64,000 bases of DNA from Pithys albifrons albifrons. Taxonomy: Eukaryota > Chordata > Aves > Passeriformes > Thamnophilidae. How positions within the stretch are numbered: the stretch's first letter is position 1; every line of letters starts with the position of its first letter. The translations under genes were made by a program, and so were the position numbers. The DNA is taken from contig NC_092461.1 in the NCBI RefSeq assembly GCF_047495875.1, positions 67,816,299-67,880,298 of the forward strand. The letters are read 5' to 3'. Positions 38,901-50,390 of this stretch are shown piece after piece. Under the pieces are notes generated by a model. It did no database searches, was not told the DNA's origin, and was given only the letters and a program-made list of their open reading frames with translations.

Positions 38901-39757
38901 CATATGGGTGAAACACAGGCATCTCATCCGGGTGTAGGGGCATTTGAAGTATTTGAGAGAGGAAGAGAAATCACAATGAGGGTACATTTCCCAGTTTCTT
39001 TATGATGGGAAGATTTTTCATATTAAGAAGAAAAAAAAGTATTTTGAATCATGCAAAGCAGATTGACCTGAGGAAACACAACCCTACTTAAAACTGCTTA
39101 AAAGCAATTTCCCAACTACCTTCTTTGCAAATAATGCACTTTATTCTGTAAGCATTGCAGTCTTGTCTAATGCTACATTCACCTTAGGGTAAGGGCATCT
39201 TCCACATATATGGCAAAGTCAAAAGATTTTGGTATGAATAGACAGCTGTTCAGTTCTGGAGAAGATGCTGAGAAAGAAGATCCACTGGACTTGCCACTGC
39301 ATCTTTAAAGGTTAAATGGTAAGACCTTAACATAAGAGCTTATCTCATCCTTCAATGGTACAAGCTGGAGCCAAGGACTGAAGTCCTAATGTATGTGACA
39401 TTTTTACACCAACAATGCCTACACAGAGTTTTTCAGAGAAGGTATGGATACACTGACAGTGAAATGGATACTTAGAGACTTCTTGAAAGTACTCCATCTT
39501 TCTCCAACATCCCTCAGGACACAGACTGAAGTTATCCAATCTGAAGTTCTCATTCCTGTTACTGCCATACTGCTTCCCAGAAGACAGCACAAGCTCAGGG
39601 TTCAAAAGAAAATATTGAAAGAAAAAAATCTGCAAAAAGCCTCTTTTTCTCTCTAGTGCTTATTCTGCTTTGTATTTTTCCTGCTGGAAGCACACAGATT
39701 GGGTAGTGGGGCCAAACCAGCAGTTGAAAAATACCTATTTTAATTGTCTCTGCATAG
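35934..39757. other. Anonymous sequence
   Basis: No supported gene. A short TG run lies near 36568-36581. A GC-richer patch at 36970-37390 carries open frames on both strands (84 codons plus, 108 codons minus) without recognisable domain, repeat or splice pattern. Confidence 0.5.
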
Positions 39758-39922
39758 AGATGTTCAATGGCAAAGTGCTGTTGGGTCATTGGGTGGAGAG
39801 GAGTTAAGTCAAGATGCAAGAAGAAGACCATTGAAATAGAGAAAAAGCAATTGCAGCTGGAGGAAAAAATAAGGACCCTCATTCAAAGGCTGATGCTCCA
39901 GGAGCTGATCAGGATCCACTGA
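39758..39922 (+). other. Unrecognised exon-like open frame, coiled-coil-like C-terminus
   Basis: A strong acceptor-like tract (tattttaattgtctctgcatag, ending 39757) is followed directly by an open frame that runs to TGA at 39920-39922. An ATG lies at 39767 in this frame. The last 30 or so residues are rich in Lys, Glu, Gln, Ile and Leu with heptad-like hydrophobic spacing, for example EIEKKQLQLEEKI, which would suit a short coiled coil. I do not recognise a family. The segment is short enough for chance, and no donor or partner exon can be linked to it. Confidence 0.17.
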
Positions 39923-42900
39923 AACCTTGCGGAGATGCTGGAATCAGTGGTCTCTTCAAATTGATTTAACTAGCTTAGAATGCCTTCCACAATTATGGTA
40001 ATGAATACCCAGTGATGTCACAACATTAATTTACAGAATCTTGACAGTTTCTGAAGCAATTGCAATCACGGTAAATTTGATTCCTGCCAGTACAATCATA
40101 CCACACACTTACATTTTGTGACCCAAAGGTCAACTGTCTAGGAAAGGTTACAGCTGTCAGCTAATCAAATTCATATACACATATATATTAGATTTCTGGT
40201 TTCTTCCAACTTTTCCTGCCAGCATGCAACATAGTGGCACCACAATATATAGTTCTTTATCACATCCTTTAAGTCCTACTATCCACTGAATTCCAGACTA
40301 CCAATTTCCATTTATTAAAAATTTTGTGTAATAAAATCAGGTTGGGCTTTTATTCCCTCAAACTGTCACAACAGACAAGTTGTAAAAACAACTTTCAACA
40401 CATTTCCTTGAATGTCTGCTCTTAGAATGGATGGACCCTCTCTGGAAAGCACATTCCAAATTCATGTGTTTATAGTATCCAGTAAAAAAATAGACAATAT
40501 CCATAAAATGTTTCCGGTGAGTCCAAATAGCACTAGGGATATTAGCACATGCATCTGCTATTCCCATGACTAATTAGAAAAACCGAAATAAGTTATTATA
40601 TAGATCAACTAATTGCTAATCATTTTCTTGAGTTTTATTTTGAATTCCTTATTTACTGGCTCTGTGGTTTCATGTGAAGCCTTCCTTCCCCAAAGGCAAG
40701 AACATTCATTTAATAGTAAGCAGTTAAATGTTTCAAACAGCTTCAGAGACAGTCCATAACACTAAAAAGGATATACTTAATCTGGATACGCGTATTTCAT
40801 AAATATCTCCAGGGCAGTGCATTCCCACTGCAGTGTTTTGCCAGCTTAAATGTCAGCACAGCTGTCTTTATCTTTCCCTCTGGGTACTAGTGTTCCTCCT
40901 AATGTTTCATGAGGAAGATCAAAAGGGGAAGTTTAGTACAAACCATTTTAGTTTTTAGAAGAAAAGAGAAGTCATACTCAGGACTGGCACTATATTAAAG
41001 GAGCTTTTCACTTATTTGTAGGTCATTTGTGGAAGGGACCTTATTACTCAGGCTTCTGAAACAATTAAGTCCATTGTCACCAACAAAGCTAAGTGACACA
41101 CATAGAGTTGAAAAACAATGATTCTGGAAACATTTTGTGTTAAACTATAAATATTTACCTGATATCAAGAGACAGCTTTTTCATACAAATTCTGACTTTA
41201 AACATTCTGGGCATTCTTTCTACGAGTGTTGTACCAGGTGATCTTTCAGCTCACAGGCTGCTGTTTTGAATAGTTCAGCTACCACAGCTTCTTGCCATTA
41301 GTCTGGTATCTTTTTATTCCAAATAAATCTTCAACTGATTAACAACTTTAGAAGCTGAGTGGAGATCCACTGGGGTAACTGAAGCTGAAGCAGTGCAAGA
41401 TTCCACTAGTAAAGACCTATCCCTCAGAGGTTTGTTTATATAAAGCCTTCCGTCTCTGCCTTATGGACAAGTGTGTGATGTTTCAGATATTGTTTCTCAT
41501 TGCAGTGCCACCTACTCCACAACTGCCTGGCCTCCAGGCTGATCCACCCCATGGCACCAGGTCAGTAACCAGGACAGCATCAGTGAACACAGGATTTTAT
41601 GGCTCTCTTCCAAATGCTCAACACTCTTTAATGAATGCACAGAAATTACACTGTCAGATAATTTCACCTGGAGGTTTTAAGATCAAGAGAGCCTATTTAG
41701 CACTAATTATTTTGTGCTGTGAGTGGAGGTAGGCAGCCTGTGAGCTTTAGAAGAGGGCGGATTGGAAATTGCAGCTAAGGAGACCTCTGTCTGCTATGGG
41801 TTCGTGCACAATAGGTGCACTTCAGTACTGCTCTTGCCTGGCCTGGGGATAAGGACCAACAAAATAGTTCCAGCCCAACTGGAAAACACTGCCACATCAA
41901 GGAAATATCTGTATCGGAGTATCAGCTTTCTGCCTTCAACGCAGCCACAAAGGCCAGTACTGCAGAGAGATGGTGTAATGATATAATTTCGTCTTTCCAG
42001 GAACTACCAACTCTCTAATAAAGAGATGGACTGTAGAGATCAAAGTCATTTTAACTGTCAGAGTTGTCTAAAAAATGACAACAATGTGGCACAACAAGAA
42101 TCCTGCACTTATTGCTAAGGCATTCCTGACACACACAAGAGCTTATTTTGGAGACTGTGTTATTAAGCTTGAACCTACAAGTTATTGTGCAGTGATGGAA
42201 GAGTGTTAGGAAACTAGTACATAGCCAGCTCACAGATAATCACAAATGTCTTCAGTAACTGTGCTTTATATGTCTCCTAAAGCCTACCTCAAGAAAATTA
42301 CTGTAGATTAAGGCACTTTTTTACTCAGGAAATACTACGTTAAAGTAAAATGAATTGATTCTCTTTCAGGATGCATGAAGCTGTTCTTAATATCACATAA
42401 TATTAAAAGATCAGCTTTATTTAATAATGTTCTAAATTACAAAAAAATTGAATGCAATAGGGCATTTCCCAAAGGGGAAGGAGGAGTGGGGCCAGCAGAG
42501 GTGTTGACCTTTCATACCTTCATTCACTATACCTTTTTCAAACAGAACAGGTGCTGACAAGATTCAGCAGCAGGATACCAGACTAGAATGGAGGTCATCC
42601 AGCTGCAATGTCTTGGCTTTGGCTGTGATGTAAAGCAGCCTGGCAGCCCTGGCCAGAGGTTGGAGCTGGGGAGCTCCAGCCTTCAGCCAGGAAAGAGAAG
42701 GCCTGTATGATGAAGATCTCTTACTTTCTTCTTGTTGCTACAGTGACTGGATTCAGTTTTTATTAAGCTACTGGGAATTTCTGAGCCAGCTTTTCTCACG
42801 AGCCTCCTTCTTCTCTCTCAAGGATTAGACCTGCTTTGCTTCTACACCTGAAGGTAAATCAAGGTAAAATGCATTAAAGTTATGTAACTAGGTAAGAACA

Positions 42901-45534
42901 AATCTAAGAACAGTGCATCCTCACTCACTCTCCTCTTTCTAATTATTCCTGGCTATCAGTGACATATCACAAGACTGGCACTTTCAAGCAAAATATTACT
43001 CCTGGTTTTGATGGTTTTTTTTCATGTGTCAGTATCTTCTATTCATCAAAGAGAGTGACTAGAGACCACGGAAGTGCGAATCTGGTCTGCAAATGTTATA
43101 TGTTCTCTGAAATATTCCTTTTGGAGAGAGGAAACCAAATACATGAGGGATTCATAGCTTTCTCTCTTCAGAGTTCAGTCTACCACAAACAATAGTCAGT
43201 CAACTGTCAGATAATAAAAAGTTAAAGAAATCTGGATAGGCCATTATGAACAGTAAACTCTGAAAAATAGACATTGTAATGCAGAAATAATTCTTTTATA
43301 ACTGAATAAACTACCCCCTTCTTTTTTCTTAGTGGCACCTTTGCCTCTTGCTGTCAGGGGCAATATAGCTTTGCCTAAAATCTAAATAGTGAACTGAGTG
43401 TTTTATTACTGGTCTTCACCATAAAGCATCACAAAGAGCAAGGTACTAATATTTCATATGATAGAGCAAATCATAGCAGGACAATGAGGAATGAGTGGGA
43501 ATGGATGTTGTAATATACCACGGAGAACAGGATGGACAAACGGTTCTTGTAATATGCAACCATCCTCTAGGACATATCATTTAGAAATTTGTTTTGCAAA
43601 GTGTAAGCTCCCAAACCCAGATCACATTTCTTAGAGAACATTGCTGAGGGCCTGTCCTCTGGCCATGGGATTAACTCCATCACATTTTGACAGCACTGAA
43701 ATATTTTGTTTTTCAGCTCCTAGCCAACAAATTGCAGCAGGTATATAATCCCCTGGGTTGTAGCCAGCTCTTGTGCTTGCAGTGGTAACTCATACATGCA
43801 GCTCCATTTAAAAATTCTGCCCCAAATCTAGGAATCAATATAATAACTACAGAGGTAGTATATATACATCTCTCTGCTAACTGTTGGCACAAGGCCTGAG
43901 TGACTGATTAAAATCAATTACTCAGATGTGGCTGTAATTTTTACTTAATTACACATACTCCTAACCCAGATGGCGAAAGTTAATTTATAGCACAATGTAG
44001 TATTACTTTCTTGAATTTCTGCTAAATTAGTAACCACTACAGATTTGTACCATTCTAAGATTAAATATTCAATTTTTAGAGAAGTTCAGTTTGCTCCTTG
44101 ATAAATAGTCCTTTACAACAGAGCAAACAAAAATTTTGACGGTTTACCCTTTAGAACAAGCATGTCTCAGTTAATACATGTATATGGCAAACCAACTCGG
44201 GAAATTTCAGTAATGCACCCAAGAAGAATTTTAAAGGTAGTAAAGGTGTGTTTGGTTTGGGTTTTGGTTTACTTCTCTGCTTTGAATTCTATCTGTTTTT
44301 TCTTACAGATAAACACTGCTAGAGTATAATTACAATCCATTTGTTTGGTGCTATAGAAATGTGGGAGAGGAAGTGAATGAAGCAGTAACTGCAACATAAA
44401 GTATAATTTGAGTACAATGGCCATGGACATTTGAAATCTGGACAGGCAATAAAATAAAATGTAAAAAAAAGCACAACTCTTACCATGAAGGGTCTTAAAA
44501 TAAAGCCTTGGATAAAAGTTAATTTCAGAGTAATTCTGCCACAATCTTTCAATCTAGATACAGGACATGCAGCACTTATGGGATTCTTCTCCTCAAGCAT
44601 CACTTTTTGGATAGAGGGTTATTACTCTGGGGTGCCATGCTGTGAGCTATTCAGAATGACAACTGTTTAGGAGAAGTCCACAAGACTACTTGAGCAAACT
44701 GCCCTGTAACTGCAGGTGAAATAAAATAGAAAACAGGTAAAATAAAGTTGTAAATCTTGAGAATATCTGAATAAACAACCAGCTCAAAGACTTCTGAAAC
44801 TCAGGGTGATTCAGAGCACTGCTTGTTCTGTCTACCAAGGGGACATGGACCTGTAAGACTGTGAACTTTTTAAACACACTTGGTTTAAGAGAGGTCATAT
44901 GCCTAGAAGGCAAATCTCTGTACATGCTGAACTCTGCATTTTCGATATCATAAACATGATTTGATTTTATCATTCTTTAGAATATATTCAGGATATTACT
45001 TGTCAATCCGATGGCATTTCATTTTTTACCTAAATAAAATATTGTTTCATGATCATTTCTTATGCTCTGACTCTGTTTCCATAGGTCAACCTTAATAACT
45101 CTATGTTTAAACCTATCTTAAAGATTAGAGACATGCCTGAAATTTTATGGTGCATAACAGATAGATCCTGGTAAACTTTTAGCCCAGGAAAAAGGAAAAT
45201 GAAGCAACACTCTGCTTTTAAAGGGCAAATGTTTTCTTGATGTATCTGCATTACATCATTGTTAAACAAAAGACTTTGATATGGGAACATATTCAAGCTT
45301 CAGAAAGGATGATTTCACCCACCTGGATCAGTCTATTCATGACAACAATAAAAAGTATATCTCTAAGATTTGACTCCAGTAAGGACTTTTATCTGAAAAC
45401 TATCATGTGTAGGATCATGTTAGCAACGTTCCTTTCTCAGTTACATGAGATTTCTAGAATGTATCGAAACCAGAAAGAATTGTGTGTATTCCCACGTGTA
45501 TTTCAGTGCATTATATCTTCTTTACATGACTAAT
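39923..45534. other. Anonymous AT-rich sequence
   Basis: About 5.6 kb with no supported gene or recognisable transposon. Open frames at 41463-41732, 41762-42018, 44269-44603 and elsewhere show no domains, repeats or convincing splice context. Confidence 0.45.
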
Positions 45535-46041
45535 GTGTCTGTTCTTGAACAGGCAGGGGTCACCAGTATCAAGGCCATGCTGCTGAGAACACAGCTGCGC
45601 TGGGCAGGGCACGTCTCCAGGATGGAGGATCACCACCTCCCAAAGATTGTGCTCTATGGTGAACTCGCCACCAGCTGCCGCAAGAGAGGAGCCCTGAAGA
45701 AGAGATACAAGGACTCCCTGAAACAACACCTCAGCCTTGGCCATATTGACTGCCATCAATGGTCCACTTTGGCCTCCAATCGGGATTCATGGAGACACAC
45801 CATTCACGACGCTGCTGCTTCTTTTGAGTTTGCATGCAGAGTCAGTCTCGAGGAAAAAAGACAAAGCAGAAAGAACCGTTCCTCACCAATATCACCTAAA
45901 GAGACGTTCCACTGTGCCTTTTGTGACCGGACCTGCCTATCCTGTATTGGCCTTTTTAGCCACCAGCACGCTTGCAGCAAGCATGGGTGGTGCCCTTCCC
46001 AAATCTTCATTTGCGAAGCCTAGCCATGATGATGATGATGA
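45535..46041 (+). mobile_element. 5'-truncated RTE-like non-LTR retrotransposon with open ORF2 C-terminus
   Basis: From about 45541 to a TAG at 46021 one frame stays open for about 160 codons. It matches the C-terminal part of a widespread animal retrotransposon ORF2. Recognisable blocks are QLRWAGHVSRMEDHHLPK (about 45592-45645), a KKRYKDSLK block, SWRHTIH, an EEKRQSRKN block and a zinc finger with spacing C-x2-C-x12-H-x3-C (about 45913-45975). The stop is followed by an ATG/GAT trinucleotide tail to 46041, as expected of RTE-type elements, which end in short tandem repeats rather than poly(A). The reverse transcriptase and endonuclease are absent, so the copy is dead. It is CpG-bearing and lacks internal stops, unlike old bird repeats. 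The clade (RTE) is my best judgement; the class of element is sure. Confidence 0.8.
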
Positions 46042-49000
46042 CATTTCTTTAATCAGTGGTTGTCCTGTTTTATATATCATGTTGAAATTGCAAACACAGT
46101 TTGACCACTGATATGAAATATTTGAGATATTTTGTCCTCATTCATGCATGCACATTTTAGTCAAAGAAAATAATGACCTTTTTAACCACCAACCTCCAAC
46201 ACCTTTATAAGTTTTGTATTTTCTGAATTTATATTAAAAAACTTCCTTCATTTCATCATTTTGGGTGCCTGATAGAAAAGTACCTTTAGACGTGCTTTGA
46301 TATCCTGCCTTCATCCTGAGCTCAGGATGATCTGTCAGAGTGTGACTTGTAGGCTATTAATTGAGAAGAAAGACCCAAAACATTTCAACTGGAGCTACTA
46401 ACAATTAATCATACTTATATTTTACCCCCTCCCATTCTCCAAAATCATTGTGCTTCAATATCGTACTCCTAATATTGGCAATTGATTCTTAAGAAAATGG
46501 CAGATAAATCCCATGTTGAACTAGTTAAACAGAAGTGCTTATGGGCATCTGGCCTTCAAGAGGTCTGTGACACTTAGTGCTCTATTTATTAGAGGGTTCA
46601 GACATGCGAGTTGTACTCCTTGTAAGTCCAATGCTTCTATAAATGAAAACCAGAAAAATTATTCTTTATTTTAATCAGTGTGCAACTAATATAATTTCTA
46701 AGATTCCATAACAATGTAATCAGGCTATTAGATCACAAGAATATTTCAGTGGGAAACTAAGAACTCAAATGTTTGGTTAGCTTTGGTGCCTATAGCCACC
46801 TTTTCACTAATTTTAAGACATCTTTTGCCAGCTGGGGTTTCCTCTGCAGGTTTATCACCAAGAATTATCCCTAGCCTTATCCAAGTTTGTTCCTGAGTAT
46901 AGAGTTAAGAAAATTATGAGCAGAAGTAGAAAACCTGATTAAAAAAGCAAAGGGGGAAAAAGCAACAACAAAAATATACAAGAAAATTGAAGTCCTTGGT
47001 GTTCCATAAACACAAAATTTGTTCTGAAAGAAAACCACAGCTGTGGAGGCAAAAAAAAAGGATTAAGTTTCAGCTGTGATAGAGCTGAAACAATTACAGA
47101 CAAGGCTTATCTTGTGAAAGTGGTTAAGAGTAAGTCTGAAAATACAGGTCAGGAAAAAAAATTCCCTGTCAACCTGTGATTACATATTATCAGAGCAATA
47201 GATCTGAATCTCAGATCTGAAGAAATACCTTTAAGACATTAAGCTGAAAGGAATGGAATTCTGGGTTCCCTTCTGTGTTTTCACCTGAAAGACATTTAGC
47301 TTAAGAATAATTTTTCCAACTCCAAGGTGGCTAACAGCTTTAGCCAAAGTTACTGTGTTAGATGTGAGATACTGCTGCTTAACACAAATAATCTGCATGC
47401 AGTCATTATTCAAAACTAACATAAAATCCAGGTTTACTGTCCTCCATCTCCTGAGACTGAGAACTCATTGAAAATATGGTGAAAACATTCCCTTGAAAGT
47501 TCCAGCTTCCCTTGGAAACCCATTTGAAAACCCAGTTCTTCAGAAGCTATAAAAGAAACTTTCCCTTGTTGTCATTCTCTGTCATTAACTCTTAACAGGG
47601 AGCAGCTTGAGGAGCTGTCGCTGGTGGAGCACATCCCTCTCCTCCTGAAGGCAACATCTGCCTAAGTGAGAATCATAAAATTGCTGGAAGCCCCCTATTC
47701 CTTTCCACTGTCTGAGAGTAGCCAAATCCTGTATCTCCACAGCTGGGTACTGACAGCTCTGGACAGCTGAATCTCTGCAGAAAGCCTCGGATGTTGGTGC
47801 CAGAGGACTCGTCCATCTGTACCATTGTATGTAGGCATGACAATTCTGAACGTAGCATTAAGGAAACATTTTTCTTTAACAAAGCTTGAAAACTGCATTT
47901 ACTCAGCCATCCTTAATTAGAACAGCTGCCAGTAAAATAAGTGCTTTGACTAGAAAAATAAGATCTGCTATGCCTTTTGCTCTGCTCAACCCACTTGAAT
48001 GTGGCCAAAACATAAGACAAAGATATTAACTGAATTCATGTTTTACAGGTTTGGATCTATTCAGCTGTGGAGTACTCTCAACCCTAAATAACAGCTCTAT
48101 TAATTATTACCCACAAGCCTCTGCTTACAGCCACAGCTGTTTTTCTGTTTTGCAGACATTTTTCAGAAATTACAAACCTACCTAAATTAATAAAAATCTA
48201 AGCACATATGACTGCAATAGCTGGAAAGAGCTTCAGCTCATAAGCTGTGTGATTCTCCACATTACTAATTTAAAACATCTGAGCTACTTTATCAGTCAGT
48301 TTTCCTCTCTTAATAAAGTTACTCAAACATTGAAAAACACAGCCTCCATATCTTTAACGTGGGTGGGGAAGGTATCTGGACTAGCAGCTGCTACTAGGAT
48401 CTTTTAGAACATGTATCTAAAGTATTTCCTAAGTGTGTGTAACACTTCATGGTATTACTATATATGTACCCCAAAGGATCAACATCTACCAGGAAAATCA
48501 AGTTGTGAGTTTTGCTTTAAGTGGCAGCTGGAAGGAGAATACCTCTTTGGGAAAGCAATAGCTGGTGATAGACTCAGAAACAAATGCAAGAGCTGAGCTG
48601 ATGCTACAACTATTTTCACAGTTTTATTTCTCTAGTCTAGAGGTGATCTGTTGTGAACAAAACCAGGGACTTGCAGTTCTTGTGAAATGTAAAAGCAGCC
48701 ATCCCATTTTTGTCTCTGGTCACAGAAGAAATGAAGCACATGAACAATATGAGGTATCACATGTAATTTTTCTGAGGAAATGTCAGTAAACCAATACTGC
48801 ATTTCAGCACTTCTATTAAAAACCATATGCATTTACCTTCAAGATTTCAAAGGGTATATATTTTTCTCAATGAACATGAATGCATCTGGTTAACTGAAAA
48901 ATTACTATAACAAATCAATATCAAGAATTTGCCCTGAAGTGTAGGATTCACTTTGTATTTAACTAAAATAATTGTGTTTCTAACTAATTTATCACTAAAG

Positions 49001-49750
49001 GACAATACAGCATATATTGCTATATTTAACAGACTTCCCTATGCAATACCAAAATCATTGTTTTGTGGAGGGACATTTGGTGTATGTTTAGTTTCATTGC
49101 CATGAAGGGGATAGTAACATTATTCCTTACTATATGAGAGATGTCAATATCTACAGATTGCATTAAAAATTATATCAATACGATACTTCTTGCCCCTTAC
49201 TGACAATTAATTAAATATAAAATTATAACAAAGCATGACTAAAAAGGGAGAAACTGAAAAAAAATTAAAGCATAATCTGTTGATCAGGTTCACCTATGTG
49301 ATTTCTGTGCTCTTCTCCTAGCTCAGCCTCTCTTGAATCTGCCTCTTGTAGTGTTATAATCCACTGTTCACTACCTCTAGCTGCTGCCAAACACAAGATA
49401 TTACCAAAAACCATCTTTTTATTTCCAAGAGGAGAGGAGATCCAAAAGAATTACTTTGCCTTTTAAAAGACATGTCAACATCTAAGCCAGAGTTTCACAT
49501 GCTTGAAAGCTTCCCTGATGCTCTGAAAATACCTGACTCCGTATAAAAATACTATAGAGATAAAGAACTCTGTGGTCTCCATATTCTTTTGTCCATAAGA
49601 AACAACCTTATTCACAGCTCTGCAGACCTCCCATGGTTTGTGTTTATAGTCTGATTTTATATTCAAACTTTTAGGTTTCTGAAAGTGCTGTTTTGCTCCA
49701 GAAAATGCTCTTTCTGTGGTTAGAATGATTCTGGTGTCTACATATGCTAT
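46042..49750. other. Anonymous sequence
   Basis: No supported gene. It contains a perfect 20-bp palindrome at 46311-46330. The stretch at about 47540-47880 is a little GC-richer but unassigned. Confidence 0.5.
46311..46330. repeat. Perfect 20-bp palindrome
   Basis: The sequence tcatcctgagctcaggatga equals its own reverse complement, with no loop. The symmetry stops at the next base on each side. Confidence 0.9.
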
Positions 49751-49755
49751 CACAG

Positions 49756-50385
49756 TGTCCTAGTTCAGCAGGTGGGACCAGTTATCACTGTGTGGGAGTG
49801 ATCAAAACTGTGTATTCTACCCCCTCTATTCATTCCCCAAGAACAATGGACGGTTTGCAGCAGCTGCCCAGGGAGTCATTAGCACCTTCACACCCAGCCT
49901 GAGGGGGCGTGGCTGCAAAGGGGCCATCAACAGTTCAGGGATACCCCATGACTCACAGAGTTAATCACCCATTATGCGAGTCCCTACCCTGGGGGAGGGA
50001 CTGGGTGCTCCCTGAGGGTACATAAATGGTGGGTAAGAAGACCTCAGGAACCACTTGTCGGATCCAGAGGAGCATCAGGACCTCGACAGGAGGAGATCAC
50101 CACTCTTGACCAGACTACAGCCATTACCTGCACCAACAGGTTTTTCACTTCCTTTTGCTTTGGACTTGGGGGAACCACACAGGTCTCAGCACAAGGGCTA
50201 ACAAACCCCTTTGGGTTTGTGCCCCAGGACACTGGGTTATACTGCTGGGTTTTGTGAGTTGAAAGCAATTTCCCTTTTGTGTCAGTGTATTTATGGTAAC
50301 ATCTTTTATTAAATTGTAACTCTGACTTATAATCTCTCTTCTGGTGAGTCCATTTCTCCTGCTGGTTTACCTTTAAACCAGCACA
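49756..50385 (+). mobile_element. Solo LTR, family A copy 3, internally deleted
   Basis: It starts TGTCCTAGTT and ends AACCAGCACA like the copies at 9282 and 17326, but is about 630 bp long. The shortening is mostly a deletion of about 80 bp after cagcagctgcccaggg (near 49873), where the other copies carry the acctgacccctcag block. Flanks are cacag (49751-49755) and catag (50386-50390), a 5-bp duplication with one mismatch. An ATTAAA polyadenylation-type signal lies near 50309. A long minus-strand frame (50044-50577) crosses the LTR boundary and is not a gene. Confidence 0.88.
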
Positions 50386-50390
50386 CATAG

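Noticed and set aside
45445..45540. ATG at 45445 as the start of a 192-codon gene
   Set aside because: The first 32 codons come from unrelated AT-rich flank. Similarity to the retrotransposon protein begins only near 45541, so this is a truncated element read through by chance.
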